Source: Deltaproteobacteria bacterium (lineage in GTDB: Bacteria; Desulfobacterota; Desulfobulbia; Desulfobulbales; Desulfocapsaceae). Taken from it: 64,000 bases of DNA. A model generated the notes under the pieces. The model ran no database searches, was not told where the DNA came from, and saw nothing but the letters and a program-made list of their open reading frames with translations. The translations under genes were made by a program, and so were the position numbers. Below, piece after piece: positions 55,925 to 64,000 of this stretch. Where the stretch lies: assembly GCA_002747825.1 (NCBI GenBank), contig PDQQ01000012.1, positions 48,764-112,763 of the forward strand, in the 5' to 3' direction. The number at the start of each line of letters is the position of its first letter. Position 1 is the stretch's first letter.

Positions 55925-57973
55925 GAAAAGCCTACAAAAGGTCCTGGCGCTTGGATTGGCGCTGGTACCTTGCACAGCCTGGGCGACGGCCGAAGTAGAC
56001 AGTCCAGAGATTGTCGTTACGGCTACGAAAACAGAAAAATTGTTGCAGGACGTGCCAGCAACGGTCACCATCGTTGATGGTGATACCGCTGCACGCTACG
56101 GCAATGATTCGATCGCCGACATGGTCCGCGATGTTCCTGGAGTAGAGGTTTTTGATAATAACGTTGCCGGTTCAAAACGTCTAATGATCCGGGGGAGGTC
56201 GGTGACAGGATTATGATCCTTGTTGACGGACAGAAGATCAACGAGCAGAAATCGATGAGTGGTGCGCCACTGCTTATCGATCCGGCGACCGTTGAGCGTA
56301 TTGAGGTGGTAAAGGGTGCCGGTTCTGTTTTGTACGGCTCTGAGGCCATTGGTGGTGTTGTCAATATTATCACCAAAAAAGGTGGGGAAAAACCCTTTGG
56401 CGCAATAGTTTCCGGCGCCTACAACTCATCGACCAGCGGTTATGAAGGCAGCCTCTCCGCATACGGTAATACGGGTGGCTTTCATTATCGCCTGACCGGC
56501 AGCTATTCGGATCAGGGTGACAGGGAGACCCCGAGCGGAACCCTCGAAGGTTCTGATTCCGAGATGAAAAGTGTCAGCGGTGTATTGGGCTATATCAACG
56601 ACAATCTGGATACCGGGCTGCTTCTCGAGAGCTATGAAATTGAAGCTGATGTGCCGTCAATAATGCTCATGGGACGTATCCTTGATCTGGATCTTCCCGA
56701 GTGGTCGAGGGAAAAGGTAGGTGTGTATTCAGACTTCCAGGATATCAGCGATTTCCTGACCAAGGTTCATGTGGATGCCTACTATCAGAAGACCTTTAAG
56801 GATTTTCGCCAGTTTAGAGGAGCGCCGATGGGGCATGGTGGGCATGGTGGACCAGGAGGTGGCGGAGGGCACGGAAAACCCGCTGGTACCAATATGCATA
56901 CCGACAACGATCAGGATACCTATGCATTTAATGCCCAGGTCGATATGAGCCCGCTGGCTTCTCACTATGTTATTACTGGTATCGAGTACAGTTATGACGA
57001 TCTGGATGCGGTTACCACGATTACCCCTGCGCCTCCTTTTGCACCACCCCGTTTTACTCAGGAGGCAAATGTTACTACCTGGGCCCTCTATCTCCAGGAT
57101 GAGTGGAGTGTTGTCGATGAATTGACCCTGACCTTGGGTGTGCGTGAGACCTGGGTCGACTCAGAGCTTTCTGAGAGTAACGATCCAAGAATGAGGACCG
57201 GCAGCATCTCTGATAGTCATCCGGCCTTCAGTGCAGGGTTGACCTGGAGTCCTTCCAATGATTTGGCAGTTCGTGCCCTGTTTTCACAGGGGTATCGTTT
57301 CCCGGATATCGTCAAACTCTTTATCGGCACATCCCACGGCGGGGAAATGACCTTGCCCAATCAGGATCTTGATCCGGAGACCTCAAATAACTTCGAAACA
57401 GGTGTCCGTTTTGATAACGACCATTTAAAGGCCGATCTCTCTCTGTTCTACAACCTGGCGGAGAATTATATTAACCGCAAGAGCGTCGGTCCTGGTGTGA
57501 GCAAGTTCGACAATGTTGACAACGCCACCACCTATGGGATGGAGATGTGGCTTGGTTATCGTTTTGATCCTTTCAACCTGATGCCGTATGTGAACGGCAC
57601 GCTTATGCGCCGTGAATATGAGGATGATATGTTCAGCACCTGGGATACCAACACGCCTCTGTTCTCTGGACGTGTCGGCCTCCGTTTTGAGGAGCCTTTG
57701 GCCTCTACACAGATGAAGCTCTGGGGTGATCTCTATATGCGCGCTGCATCTGATGCAGAAGAAGAGCTGAATTTTGGAGGGTTTACAGTTTCTTCGACCA
57801 AAGATGGCTGGACTACCCTGAATCTTGCAATGGGCTTGAATTGGGGAGAAAACGACAAATGGCAGGCGTCGGTCAACTTCAACAATATCTTTGATGAAAG
57901 TTATACAACCGCGCAAAATTCTCTGGAAGAGCCAGGGATGCACGTGATTGCACGCCTTTCACTTGCCTTCTAA
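55905..57973 (+). pseudogene. TonB-dependent haem receptor, frameshifted
   Basis: A TonB-dependent outer-membrane receptor of about 689 residues if the frame is repaired. Signal peptide (LALGLALVPCTAWA), plug domain (EIVVTATK, SIADMVRDVPGVEV, then VDGQKINEQ and ERIEVVKGAGSVLYGSEAIGG) and barrel ending in a C-terminal aromatic (LSLAF) are all present. A run of five G at 56191-56195 needs six to keep frame; as it stands the first frame stops at 56216, and a second starts at ATG 56213 (overlap ATGA). A Gly/His-rich loop lies near 56822-56890. It starts 20 bases inside hutW with AAAGGAG upstream. Confidence 0.85.
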
Positions 57974-58047
57974 GCTGTCCTGAAAAGTAACAGAGAACCC
58001 GGGGGTATTTTTGATGTCAATCATTGATGCCTCCGGTTTTTTTTGAG

Positions 58048-58602
58048 ATGAACATGATGAATCAAAAAAAGAAGATGTACTGGCAGCTGCACGATCTTGT
58101 GACTATCGGGGTTTTTGCCGCGGTGGCCAAGGTTTCCAGTGTTTTGGTTGCTTTGGTTGGAGGCGGCATGAACCCGCTGACAATGGTTCTGAAAAGCCTT
58201 ATTTTTACGACACTGCTTATTGTCCTTCTCTATAAGGTTCGGAAATTTGGCACCTTGATTCTTTTTGTCTCGGTAAGTGCCATCATCTCGATGTTGCTTA
58301 TGGGGGGGAACCCTTTCCTCCTGATCTCCATGTTGTTTTCCGCGACAATGGCTGAAGCGTTTATCGCTTTTACAGGCGGTTATACGAAGAGTCTGCAGCT
58401 CATTATTGGAGTGGGGCTCTACGATCTGTTCTATAGAGGCAGCGCTTTGGGCCTCTCCTGGCTGTATATGCGCGAGGAAGCTGGACTGTTTATTATGGCG
58501 GCCATAGCCGTTGTTATTGGTTATGCAGGTTCGCTGATCGGTCTTTTTACCGGAAACCTTTTTGTCAAAGAGCTTCGCCATGCCTGTATTATCCGCAGCT
58601 AA
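58048..58602 (+). CDS. ECF transporter S component, MptD/Trep_Strep type
   Basis: A 184-residue membrane protein with about six hydrophobic segments, resembling the Trep_Strep family of ECF substrate-binding S components (HDLVTIGVFAAVAKV, LLMGGNPF and YTKSLQLIIGVGLYDLFYRG). S components bind a vitamin or metal-linked substrate; the setting suggests haem or a haem product. Several ATGs (58027, 58048, 58057) are possible; I chose 58048. It is followed by its EcfT and EcfA partners. Confidence 0.75.
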   Translation: MNMMNQKKKMYWQLHDLVTIGVFAAVAKVSSVLVALVGGGMNPLTMVLKSLIFTTLLIVLLYKVRKFGTLILFVSVSAIISMLLMGGNPFLLISMLFSATMAEAFIAFTGGYTKSLQLIIGVGLYDLFYRGSALGLSWLYMREEAGLFIMAAIAVVIGYAGSLIGLFTGNLFVKELRHACIIRS

Positions 58603-58715
58603 CCGGCAAGGCTCGAGCAGATGGCCTGCCGGTAGAACAAAGATACAACTGAAAACTTCAGGACACAAACCTCTGTCTCCGCGCAGAGTTTTGGATAAAT
58701 TAAAACAATAAGAAA

Positions 58716-59474
58716 ATGTCTGGAGAAAAGTCTTCACCGGTCCTGCTGCTCGATGTTCGCAGCAAGATGTTTATCTGTCTGGTGGCCTCAACGGTTGTTA
58801 TCTTTTTTAAGGGAGAGGTTGCCTTATCCTTTTTTACGCTTATATCCTTTTGTTATGCCTTATCTACCCGACGTTGGCGTTTATTGGCCATTTGTTATGC
58901 GCTCGCAGGTTTGATGTGGCTGATATCTATTGGTTTTGTATATCTGTTACACAGTATTTCAGAGACCTTTCCGCTCTCAAGCCTTGTCAGCGTGCTTATT
59001 CCCTTTCTCCGCAGCCTTGTTATGCTCAACACCGTACTCGTCCTTGCCCTCACTTCGCGGATTCAGACCCTGTTGTCTGCCCTTAAAGGCCTGCGATTGC
59101 CGATCTGGCTGTATATCCCGGCGGCTGTGGTTATTCGATTTATCCCAGATTTTATTAATGATATAAGTCAGATACATGAAACAATGCGAACAAGGGGGTA
59201 TAATCTTAATCCGCTCTTTCTCATCAGGCATCCACTGCTCACCGTTCGGCTTCTGATCGCTCCGATGCTTTTTCGGGCCCTGCGCAGTGCTGATGAACTG
59301 GCGATTGCCGCAGAACTGAAAGGAATTCGTCACGATGTCAAAATGACCAGCTACAGGGTGCATGCCTTTAGCCGGTATGATGCCTTCGCGCTGTTCATTG
59401 TTGTCTGTACCATCGTTTGTGGGATTTCCTTTGAACTTGCCTTTGACTCGATGGTGAAAGGGAGGATGATGTGA
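58716..59474 (+). CDS. ecfT: ECF transporter transmembrane subunit EcfT
   Basis: A 252-residue CbiQ/EcfT-family protein with about five membrane segments. The coupling helices carry the small-residue motifs expected of the family, seen here as MRTRGYN and the RSADELAIAAELKG region. It links the S component to the ATPase. The stop overlaps the ATPase GTG start by 4 bases (GTGA), so translation is coupled. Confidence 0.85.
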   Translation: MSGEKSSPVLLLDVRSKMFICLVASTVVIFFKGEVALSFFTLISFCYALSTRRWRLLAICYALAGLMWLISIGFVYLLHSISETFPLSSLVSVLIPFLRSLVMLNTVLVLALTSRIQTLLSALKGLRLPIWLYIPAAVVIRFIPDFINDISQIHETMRTRGYNLNPLFLIRHPLLTVRLLIAPMLFRALRSADELAIAAELKGIRHDVKMTSYRVHAFSRYDAFALFIVVCTIVCGISFELAFDSMVKGRMM

Positions 59475-60889
59475 TTCGTCTTGAAAAGGTCTGTTACAGC
59501 TATGCCTTCCACGAAACGCCGGCTATTGACGATCTCTCGTTGTCCGTTGAACCGGGAGAACTTGTCTTGATTACCGGGGCAAGCGGCTGTGGCAAATCCA
59601 CCCTCATCCGTTTGATTAACGGACTTTGTCCACATTTTTTTAAAGGGACACTGACCGGTGATGTGGTTATTGACGGGAAAAATACAAAAGGGCTTGGTAT
59701 TCAAGAGATTGCCCGGGATGTTGGTACCGTCTTTCAGGACCCTGAATTGCAGTTTTTTGCCCTGCAGGTTGAAGATGAGCTGGCCTTTGCCCATGAATGG
59801 AGAGGGATATCGCGGGAAGAAATCGTCCGAACTGTCGAGGATAATGCCTCGGCAATGGGTATCTCTGACCTGCTTGATTCCTCGATCCATGCCCTTTCCG
59901 AAGGACAGAAGCAAAAACTCGCCATTGCCTCGGTGCTTTCCCTGCAGCCCAAGGTGCTGGTTTTCGATGAACCTACGGCGAATCTTGATCCGGAGAGCAC
60001 TCTTGAGCTGGCAAAACGTTTTGCCGAGCTGCGCGAGCAGGGCTTTGCGATTCTGGTTGTCGACCATCGTCTCTACTGGCTGGAGGATGTCGCCACAAGG
60101 GTGGTGGTGATGCAGTCGGGAAGGATTGTGAAAGAGGGCGATTTTTCGATGCTGCATGATAGCGACTTCTGCTGTCGTTACGGGTTGAGAAAAAGCAAGG
60201 TTGAAGACTGTCGAGAGCAGCTGCTGCCATCTCTGGAACGTGCTGAGCTGACAGTTAAGAACCTCTCATTTGCCTATAAAAAGGGGAAATGGCGGGGAAA
60301 ATCGGCTGGAAAGGCAGTCTTTGCCGATGTCTCTTTTGCGATCAGTAATGGCATCACCGCCATTATCGGAGATAACGGTCAGGGAAAGACGACCCTGGCA
60401 CGCCTGTTAACGGGATTGCTCAAGATGCAAGAGGGCAGCATCGTTTTGCACGGCAATCAGGTGCAGGCAAAAGAGATACTCAAGCGGTCATCGATTGTTT
60501 TGCAGAATACCGATCATCAGCTGCATATGAATACGGTTCTCAAGGAGCTGGAAATGGCGGCAAGTGGCGGAAAGGCGGGCTCTGCTGATCTGCAGACTTT
60601 GACAAAACTGCTTGCTGATATTAATCTTGGTCACCTGGTTGACAGGCATCCCCAGTCTCTTTCCGGAGGAGAAAAGCAACGCCTGGTTATCGCCTGTGGG
60701 CTGGCCAAAATGCCGGAGATACTTATCCTTGATGAACCGACGAGTGGACTCGACGGTGGCAATATGGAACGTATCGCGGAGATGATTCGTCGAGCTGCCG
60801 AAAGGGGTTGTATTGTCCTGCTCATCACGCATGACCTTGAGTTGCTCGAAAAAGTGGCGCAGAAGGCCTTGCATCTGCCCATTCAATAG
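59471..60889 (+). CDS. ecfA: ECF transporter ATPase, fused double ABC protein
   Basis: A 472-residue protein with two ABC domains in one chain. Domain 1 has Walker A GASGCGKST, signature LSEGQ and Walker B VLVFDEPTAN; domain 2 has GDNGQGKTT, LSGGE and ILILDEPTSG. Fusion replaces the EcfA1/A2 heterodimer. It energises the importer with the S and T components just upstream. The start is GTG. Confidence 0.9.
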   Translation: MIRLEKVCYSYAFHETPAIDDLSLSVEPGELVLITGASGCGKSTLIRLINGLCPHFFKGTLTGDVVIDGKNTKGLGIQEIARDVGTVFQDPELQFFALQVEDELAFAHEWRGISREEIVRTVEDNASAMGISDLLDSSIHALSEGQKQKLAIASVLSLQPKVLVFDEPTANLDPESTLELAKRFAELREQGFAILVVDHRLYWLEDVATRVVVMQSGRIVKEGDFSMLHDSDFCCRYGLRKSKVEDCREQLLPSLERAELTVKNLSFAYKKGKWRGKSAGKAVFADVSFAISNGITAIIGDNGQGKTTLARLLTGLLKMQEGSIVLHGNQVQAKEILKRSSIVLQNTDHQLHMNTVLKELEMAASGGKAGSADLQTLTKLLADINLGHLVDRHPQSLSGGEKQRLVIACGLAKMPEILILDEPTSGLDGGNMERIAEMIRRAAERGCIVLLITHDLELLEKVAQKALHLPIQ

Positions 60890-60918
60890 TACACTACGAT
60901 TACCAAAAGAGGGAAGCT

Positions 60919-61447
60919 ATGTTTACAGCGAAGATTACCGAAGAGATACGAAAAGAAGTTTTGACCGCCCCTGGAAGATGACCCGAACTTTATGCCGGCA
61001 TTCTTGGCCCAAAAGCTGGGGGTTCCTGAGGCCGTTGTGGTCGCAGCTCTGCCCGATGAAAAGCGTACATTTGTCAATGCCGACAAGTTTGAGGAGATCT
61101 GGACAGAACTTGTACAGTGGGAAAAGGCGACCTTTATCGTAAGCAGCCCAGGGGCAATTGTTGAGTACAAAGGGCGTCTGCCTCAGGGAAGTTTTGGACG
61201 GGGCTATTTTAATCTTATGGATAAGGATAATCCTCTGGGCGGGCATCTGATGATATCCAAACTGGCCTCAATCTGTTTTCTTGATAAACAGCTTTTTGGG
61301 CTGGAGAGTCTTTCCCTGCAATTTTTTGATGGCGAGGGAGCGCAGATGTTTGCGGTCTATGTCGGGCGGGAAAAAAAGGCTCTTATACCTTCAGTAAAGC
61401 AGGCCTGGACCAGTTTGAGAGAAAAATACGCAAGGCTTGGAGACTGA
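60919..61447 (+). pseudogene. hutX: HutX haem carrier protein, frameshifted
   Basis: A cytoplasmic haem carrier of the HutX/HuvX type, about 175 residues when repaired. GAGGGAAG precedes ATG 60919. The N-terminus MFTAKITEEIRKEVLTA stops at a TGA near 60979 because a run of four C (60968-60971) should be three; with three the sequence continues LEDDPNFMPAFLAQKLGVPE, which fits the family. The remaining frame runs to 61447. Only an internal ATG at 60992 would open the rest, and it has no ribosome binding site. Whether the shift is biological or a sequencing error cannot be told. Confidence 0.85.
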
Positions 61448-61490
61448 CGAAAGATCGGTTTTTTGTTTACTTAGCAGTCAAGGGGAAAAA

Positions 61491-62000
61491 ATGAAAGTAT
61501 TGGTTACATGGTCATCAAAAACGGGTAACACAAAATCTGTTGGTGAGGCAATTGGTCGAGTATGTCCTCCGGGGACAAAAATATGTCCGATTGAAGAAGC
61601 GCCGGCGGAAGGCGGCGATTTTGATTTTCTGGCCATTGGTTATTGGGTGGATAAAGGTGTTCCCGATAAAAAGTGCAGAGACTATCTCAAAAGCATTACC
61701 GGGAAGAAGATCGCCTTTTTTGGAACACTGGGCGCCTATCCGGACTCAGATCATGCCAAGGAGTGTATGCGTAAGGCTGAAGATCTGGCACTTGAGAATG
61801 AGGTTTGCGGGCATTTTATCTGCCAGGGACGGGTTGATCCAAAGCTCCTTGAGATGATGGCAAAAATGCCCAATAATCCGCATCCTATGACAGAAGAACG
61901 AAAGGCCCGAATTGAAGAGGCCAAAAAGCATCCAAACGAGGAAGATTTTAAGAACGCCCAGCAGTGTTTCCAGGAGATCTTCTCGAAAATCGAACAATAG
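61491..62000 (+). CDS. flavodoxin family protein of the haem locus
   Basis: A 169-residue flavodoxin-fold protein. TWSSKTGNTKSVGEAIG is the FMN phosphate loop and FFGTLGAYPDSDHAKECM the FMN-binding turn. The C-terminal third is highly charged. Proteins of this type (HmuF in Fusobacterium) work beside HutW-like enzymes, probably as electron donor or in haem-product reduction; that is inference here. ATG 61491 has AGGGG upstream and the extension to 61437 is unlikely. Last gene of the locus. Confidence 0.85.
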   Translation: MKVLVTWSSKTGNTKSVGEAIGRVCPPGTKICPIEEAPAEGGDFDFLAIGYWVDKGVPDKKCRDYLKSITGKKIAFFGTLGAYPDSDHAKECMRKAEDLALENEVCGHFICQGRVDPKLLEMMAKMPNNPHPMTEERKARIEEAKKHPNEEDFKNAQQCFQEIFSKIEQ

Positions 62001-62052
62001 ATTCTTGGGCTGTTGTATCTCAGCTCTTGCCAGGGTTCTGTATGGGCGCGGT

Positions 62053-62118
62053 TTCCGATACAGAGGCTTACAAGGCGGACCGTTGTCCGGGACGCCTTGT
62101 AAAGCGAACCGTGTCGGA
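62053..62118 (+). other. long imperfect hairpin after the flavodoxin gene
   Basis: TTACAAGGCG (62068-62077) pairs perfectly with CGCCTTGTAA (62093-62102) around a 15-base loop. Outside it, CCGATAC and GTGTCGG also pair. There is no T run on either side, so it is not an ordinary terminator; it may be a small RNA or a 3'-end stabiliser. The rest of 62001-62266 shows nothing. Confidence 0.4.
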
Positions 62119-62266
62119 TCTGGAATGTGGCCTTGGGGTATGTCGTCTCAGCGTTGCTGGGCAAGCGATTATTCATCTTTGGGGGCAGGAAAATTCGTCC
62201 AGGGGTTCTTTCTGATACTCTGGCTGGGGGCTTCCCTCTGAGCGTTTCTTAGGGCACAGAAGAAGG

Positions 62267-62749
62267 TTACTTTTTATCCTTTATCGGAAAGAGAAAGTCA
62301 AAATAATCTTTTTTCCCGTGAGGCGTGTACAATTCCGGCCAGTTTTCTGGAATGATCTTGCTTTGTTCAAGGTAGAGAACCAGTTTTCCAAGATGAACGA
62401 CAACGTCATCGTCAATGGCGTGCTCGATCTTGCAGGCAATCTGTCTTGCCCGCTTTTCTGAATACTTGAGTGTATCACGAAAAAAAAGAAAAAGAATAAT
62501 GTTGCGGTGGGCGATGGCCATCGCCCGTTTTCTTCCACGTTTGGTCAGTTTTATCGGTTGATACGGCAGGTAGTCGATCAATTTCAAGGCTGCCAGCTGC
62601 TTGAGTGCAGCGGTCACCGTGGGTCGAGTAACCCCGAGTTCGTTTGCGATATAATGGGCACGGATGATCCCGTGTTGCTGTTCAATCCGAAAGATCGCTG
62701 CCAGATAGTCTTCCTGGGTGGAGGATGGTTCTCGTTTCTTCTTTTCCAT
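62267..62749 (-). CDS. DtxR/MntR family metal-dependent regulator
   Basis: A 160-residue repressor. The N-terminal winged helix (STQEDYLAAIFRIEQQHG, then ANELGVTRPTVTAALKQLAALKLIDYLPY) is followed by a metal-binding/dimer domain with HRNIILFLFF and KIEHAIDDDVV. Metal ligands are less complete than in DtxR, so the effector ion cannot be named. Start ATG 62749 is used rather than 62788. It converges on the haem locus and probably regulates it, by proximity. Confidence 0.82.
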   Translation of the reverse strand: MEKKKREPSSTQEDYLAAIFRIEQQHGIIRAHYIANELGVTRPTVTAALKQLAALKLIDYLPYQPIKLTKRGRKRAMAIAHRNIILFLFFRDTLKYSEKRARQIACKIEHAIDDDVVVHLGKLVLYLEQSKIIPENWPELYTPHGKKDYFDFLFPIKDKK

Positions 62750-63189
62750 AAATATTTTTACACCGTTAACAGGTCGATTTCCGGTCAATAAAAAAACTTT
62801 GAGTGGAATCTGGATTTTTAAAATTCGTTGGCTCTAACATTGAGAAAAAATACCACGTTGAGCGGTTTTTGTCTATGGCGAAGTCCTTAAAAAATCAACT
62901 TTTATGCGGTGAAGGAAAAAGGATGAACAGAGGTTCAGGAAAGAGGTGATCGGAACAGCAGGTAGAAGTGGTTGAGACTCCCCCTCGCCGAGGAGGCCTC
63001 AAGTGCCTTTTCAGCCAGTAAAAAATGGTCGGTTTTGGCATGTTTCAAGGGCATCTTTTCGATATCTCTGAGCGGATAAAAGGGCCGAACTCCCACTTGA
63101 ACCGTGACTTTTCGGCGTGTTCAGCGGCGAGAGCCGAACTGTCATCAGCCTAAAAAGAGTGAAAAGAATACAAAATGAGAGAGGTGCCG
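62750..63189. other. intergenic region between dtxR-type gene and rph
   Basis: About 440 bases without a supported gene. GCCGAACT occurs twice in the same direction (63084-63091 and 63133-63140). A GAGAGG ribosome binding site stands before ATG 63190. No promoter is convincing. Confidence 0.4.
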
Positions 63190-63885
63190 ATGAAAAGAAA
63201 AGATCGAAAAGCAGATGAAATGCGGCCGGTATCTATTGAACGGGGGATTCAGCCAAAGGCCGCTGGCTCGGTTCTTATCAAAATGGGCGGCACCCATGTG
63301 ATCTGCGGGGTGTCTGTGGAAGAGGGCGTTCCTCCATTTTTACAAGACAAGTCTCAAGGTTGGATTACCGCTGAATATGGTTTGTTGCCTTGTGCAACCC
63401 ATACCCGGTACCGGCGTGAGACAAAGGGTCCGAGCGGCAGGACCCTGGAAATACAGAGGCTTGTCGGCAGGTCTCTGCGTATGATGGTTGATCTCAAGAC
63501 CATTGGGGAGCGAACCCTGCGGGTCGATTGTGATGTGCTCAATGCCGATGGTGGAACAAGAACCGCCTCCATTACCGGAGCTGCGATAGCTCTGGCAGAC
63601 ACCTTGAGAGGTCTTGTTGCAAATGGAGATCTGTCTCAACTCCCTCGTATAACACCTATAGCGGCTGTTTCTGTTGGGATTCTGGGTGGAGAGCCATATC
63701 TGGACCTTGACTATCTCGAGGATTCCTCTGCTGAGATGGATGCAAACTTCGTTATGGCCGATGACGGGCGCTGGGTTGAGATTCAGGCAACGGCAGAAGG
63801 CTCTTGTGCCAGCGACAGCGAAATTCAGTCAATGCTGTTGCTTGCTGGCAAGGGCTGTCGAGAACTTCTTGCGCTGTGGAAGTAG
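63190..63885 (+). CDS. rph: ribonuclease PH
   Basis: A 231-residue phosphorolytic 3'-5' exoribonuclease that trims tRNA 3' ends. [23 protein letters not shown] opens the core, [19 protein letters not shown] is close to the phosphate site and [21 protein letters not shown] the catalytic segment. ATG 63190 has GAGAGG 6 bases upstream; ATG 63175 is possible. A terminator follows 17 bases later. Confidence 0.96.
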   Translation: MKRKDRKADEMRPVSIERGIQPKAAGSVLIKMGGTHVICGVSVEEGVPPFLQDKSQGWITAEYGLLPCATHTRYRRETKGPSGRTLEIQRLVGRSLRMMVDLKTIGERTLRVDCDVLNADGGTRTASITGAAIALADTLRGLVANGDLSQLPRITPIAAVSVGILGGEPYLDLDYLEDSSAEMDANFVMADDGRWVEIQATAEGSCASDSEIQSMLLLAGKGCRELLALWK

Positions 63886-63901
63886 TCAATGCAGAGAGGT
63901 G

Positions 63902-63945
63902 AAAAAAAAAGACCCTAACTCTTTGAGAGTTTCGGGTCTTTTTTT
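63902..63945. terminator. bidirectional terminator between rph and rRNA operon
   Basis: AAAAAAAAAGACCC pairs with GGGTCTTTTTTT around AACTC/GAGAGTT; an A run on one side and a T run on the other let it end transcripts from both directions. Confidence 0.88.
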
Positions 63946-63956
63946 GTGTAAAAGCA

Positions 63957-64000
63957 ACGGCGATGACCTACTCTCCCACACAGTCGCCCGTGCAGTACCA
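63957..64000 (-). rRNA. rrf: 5S ribosomal RNA, 3' end only
   Basis: Read on the minus strand this ends in GCGACTGTGTGGGAGAGTAGG followed by TCATCGCCG, the classic 3' part of bacterial 5S rRNA. The gene is cut by the right edge of the window. It marks the end of an rRNA operon lying to the right and read leftward. Confidence 0.93.

Noticed and set aside
60992..61447. HutX as a shorter intact gene from the internal ATG
   Set aside because: No ribosome binding site; the upstream frame has one and rejoins with a single base change.

Overview
This window reads as chromosomal sequence of an anaerobic, sulfate-reducer-like bacterium of the Desulfobulbales/Desulfobacterota (Desulfotalea-like). That placement is an inference from gene content: a PxxKW cysteine-rich protein, small ferredoxins, an A-type flavoprotein, an MglA/roadblock pair, gltX followed by glnS, CarD, sigma-54 regulators and anaerobic haem-degradation genes, all with moderate GC. 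No species was identified by database search. Most of the window is dense core genome; there is no prophage, IS element or CRISPR array.

Layout. 0.5-2.3 kb: PxxKW protein, then yggS and tatD on the minus strand. 2.9-6.7 kb: a promoter and a three-gene operon of roadblock protein, MglA-like GTPase and a large acidic repeat protein. 6.9-11.6 kb (minus): a membrane-anchored unknown, a strongly structured intergenic RNA candidate, an Epd-type dehydrogenase, a methyltransferase and a flavodiiron protein. 11.9-22.7 kb (plus): ferredoxin, uvrB, acyltransferase, cobyrinate amidase, ferredoxin, argS, secA. 22.8-26.9 kb: a histidine kinase, lipoprotein and response regulator in the same order as enterobacterial glrK-qseG-glrR, divergent from a secreted protein with a sigma-54 promoter. 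27.1-36.5 kb: cardiolipin synthase, argJ, a 21-repeat MORN protein, an orphan PqqD-like protein, glnS and gltX. 36.8-49.4 kb (plus): a housekeeping run of DUF1844, ispE, tRNA-Gln, prs, rplY, pth, carD, rluD, coaE, rho, rpmE, prfA, prmC, murA and an FKBP. 49.5-54.1 kb: pentapeptide protein, nuclease, unusual AAA+ regulator, asd. 54.5-62.7 kb: a haem acquisition and anaerobic degradation locus with an ECF importer and a DtxR-type regulator. 63.2-64.0 kb: rph, a two-way terminator and the 3' end of a 5S rRNA gene that enters from the right.

How the genes work together. The haem locus is the most coherent accessory system: outer-membrane receptor, ECF importer (S, T and fused double-ATPase), radical SAM HutW, HutX carrier, flavodoxin and a metal-type repressor. 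Two of its genes, the receptor and hutX, each carry a one-base frameshift in a short homopolymer. The minus-strand kinase, lipoprotein and regulator plus the divergent sigma-54 promoter look like a regulator with its own local target. Four intergenic sites share a related repeat of up to about 73 bp; one copy doubles as the glnS terminator and the pqqD promoter. A tRNA-Gln gene lies inside the 3' end of the ispE reading frame.
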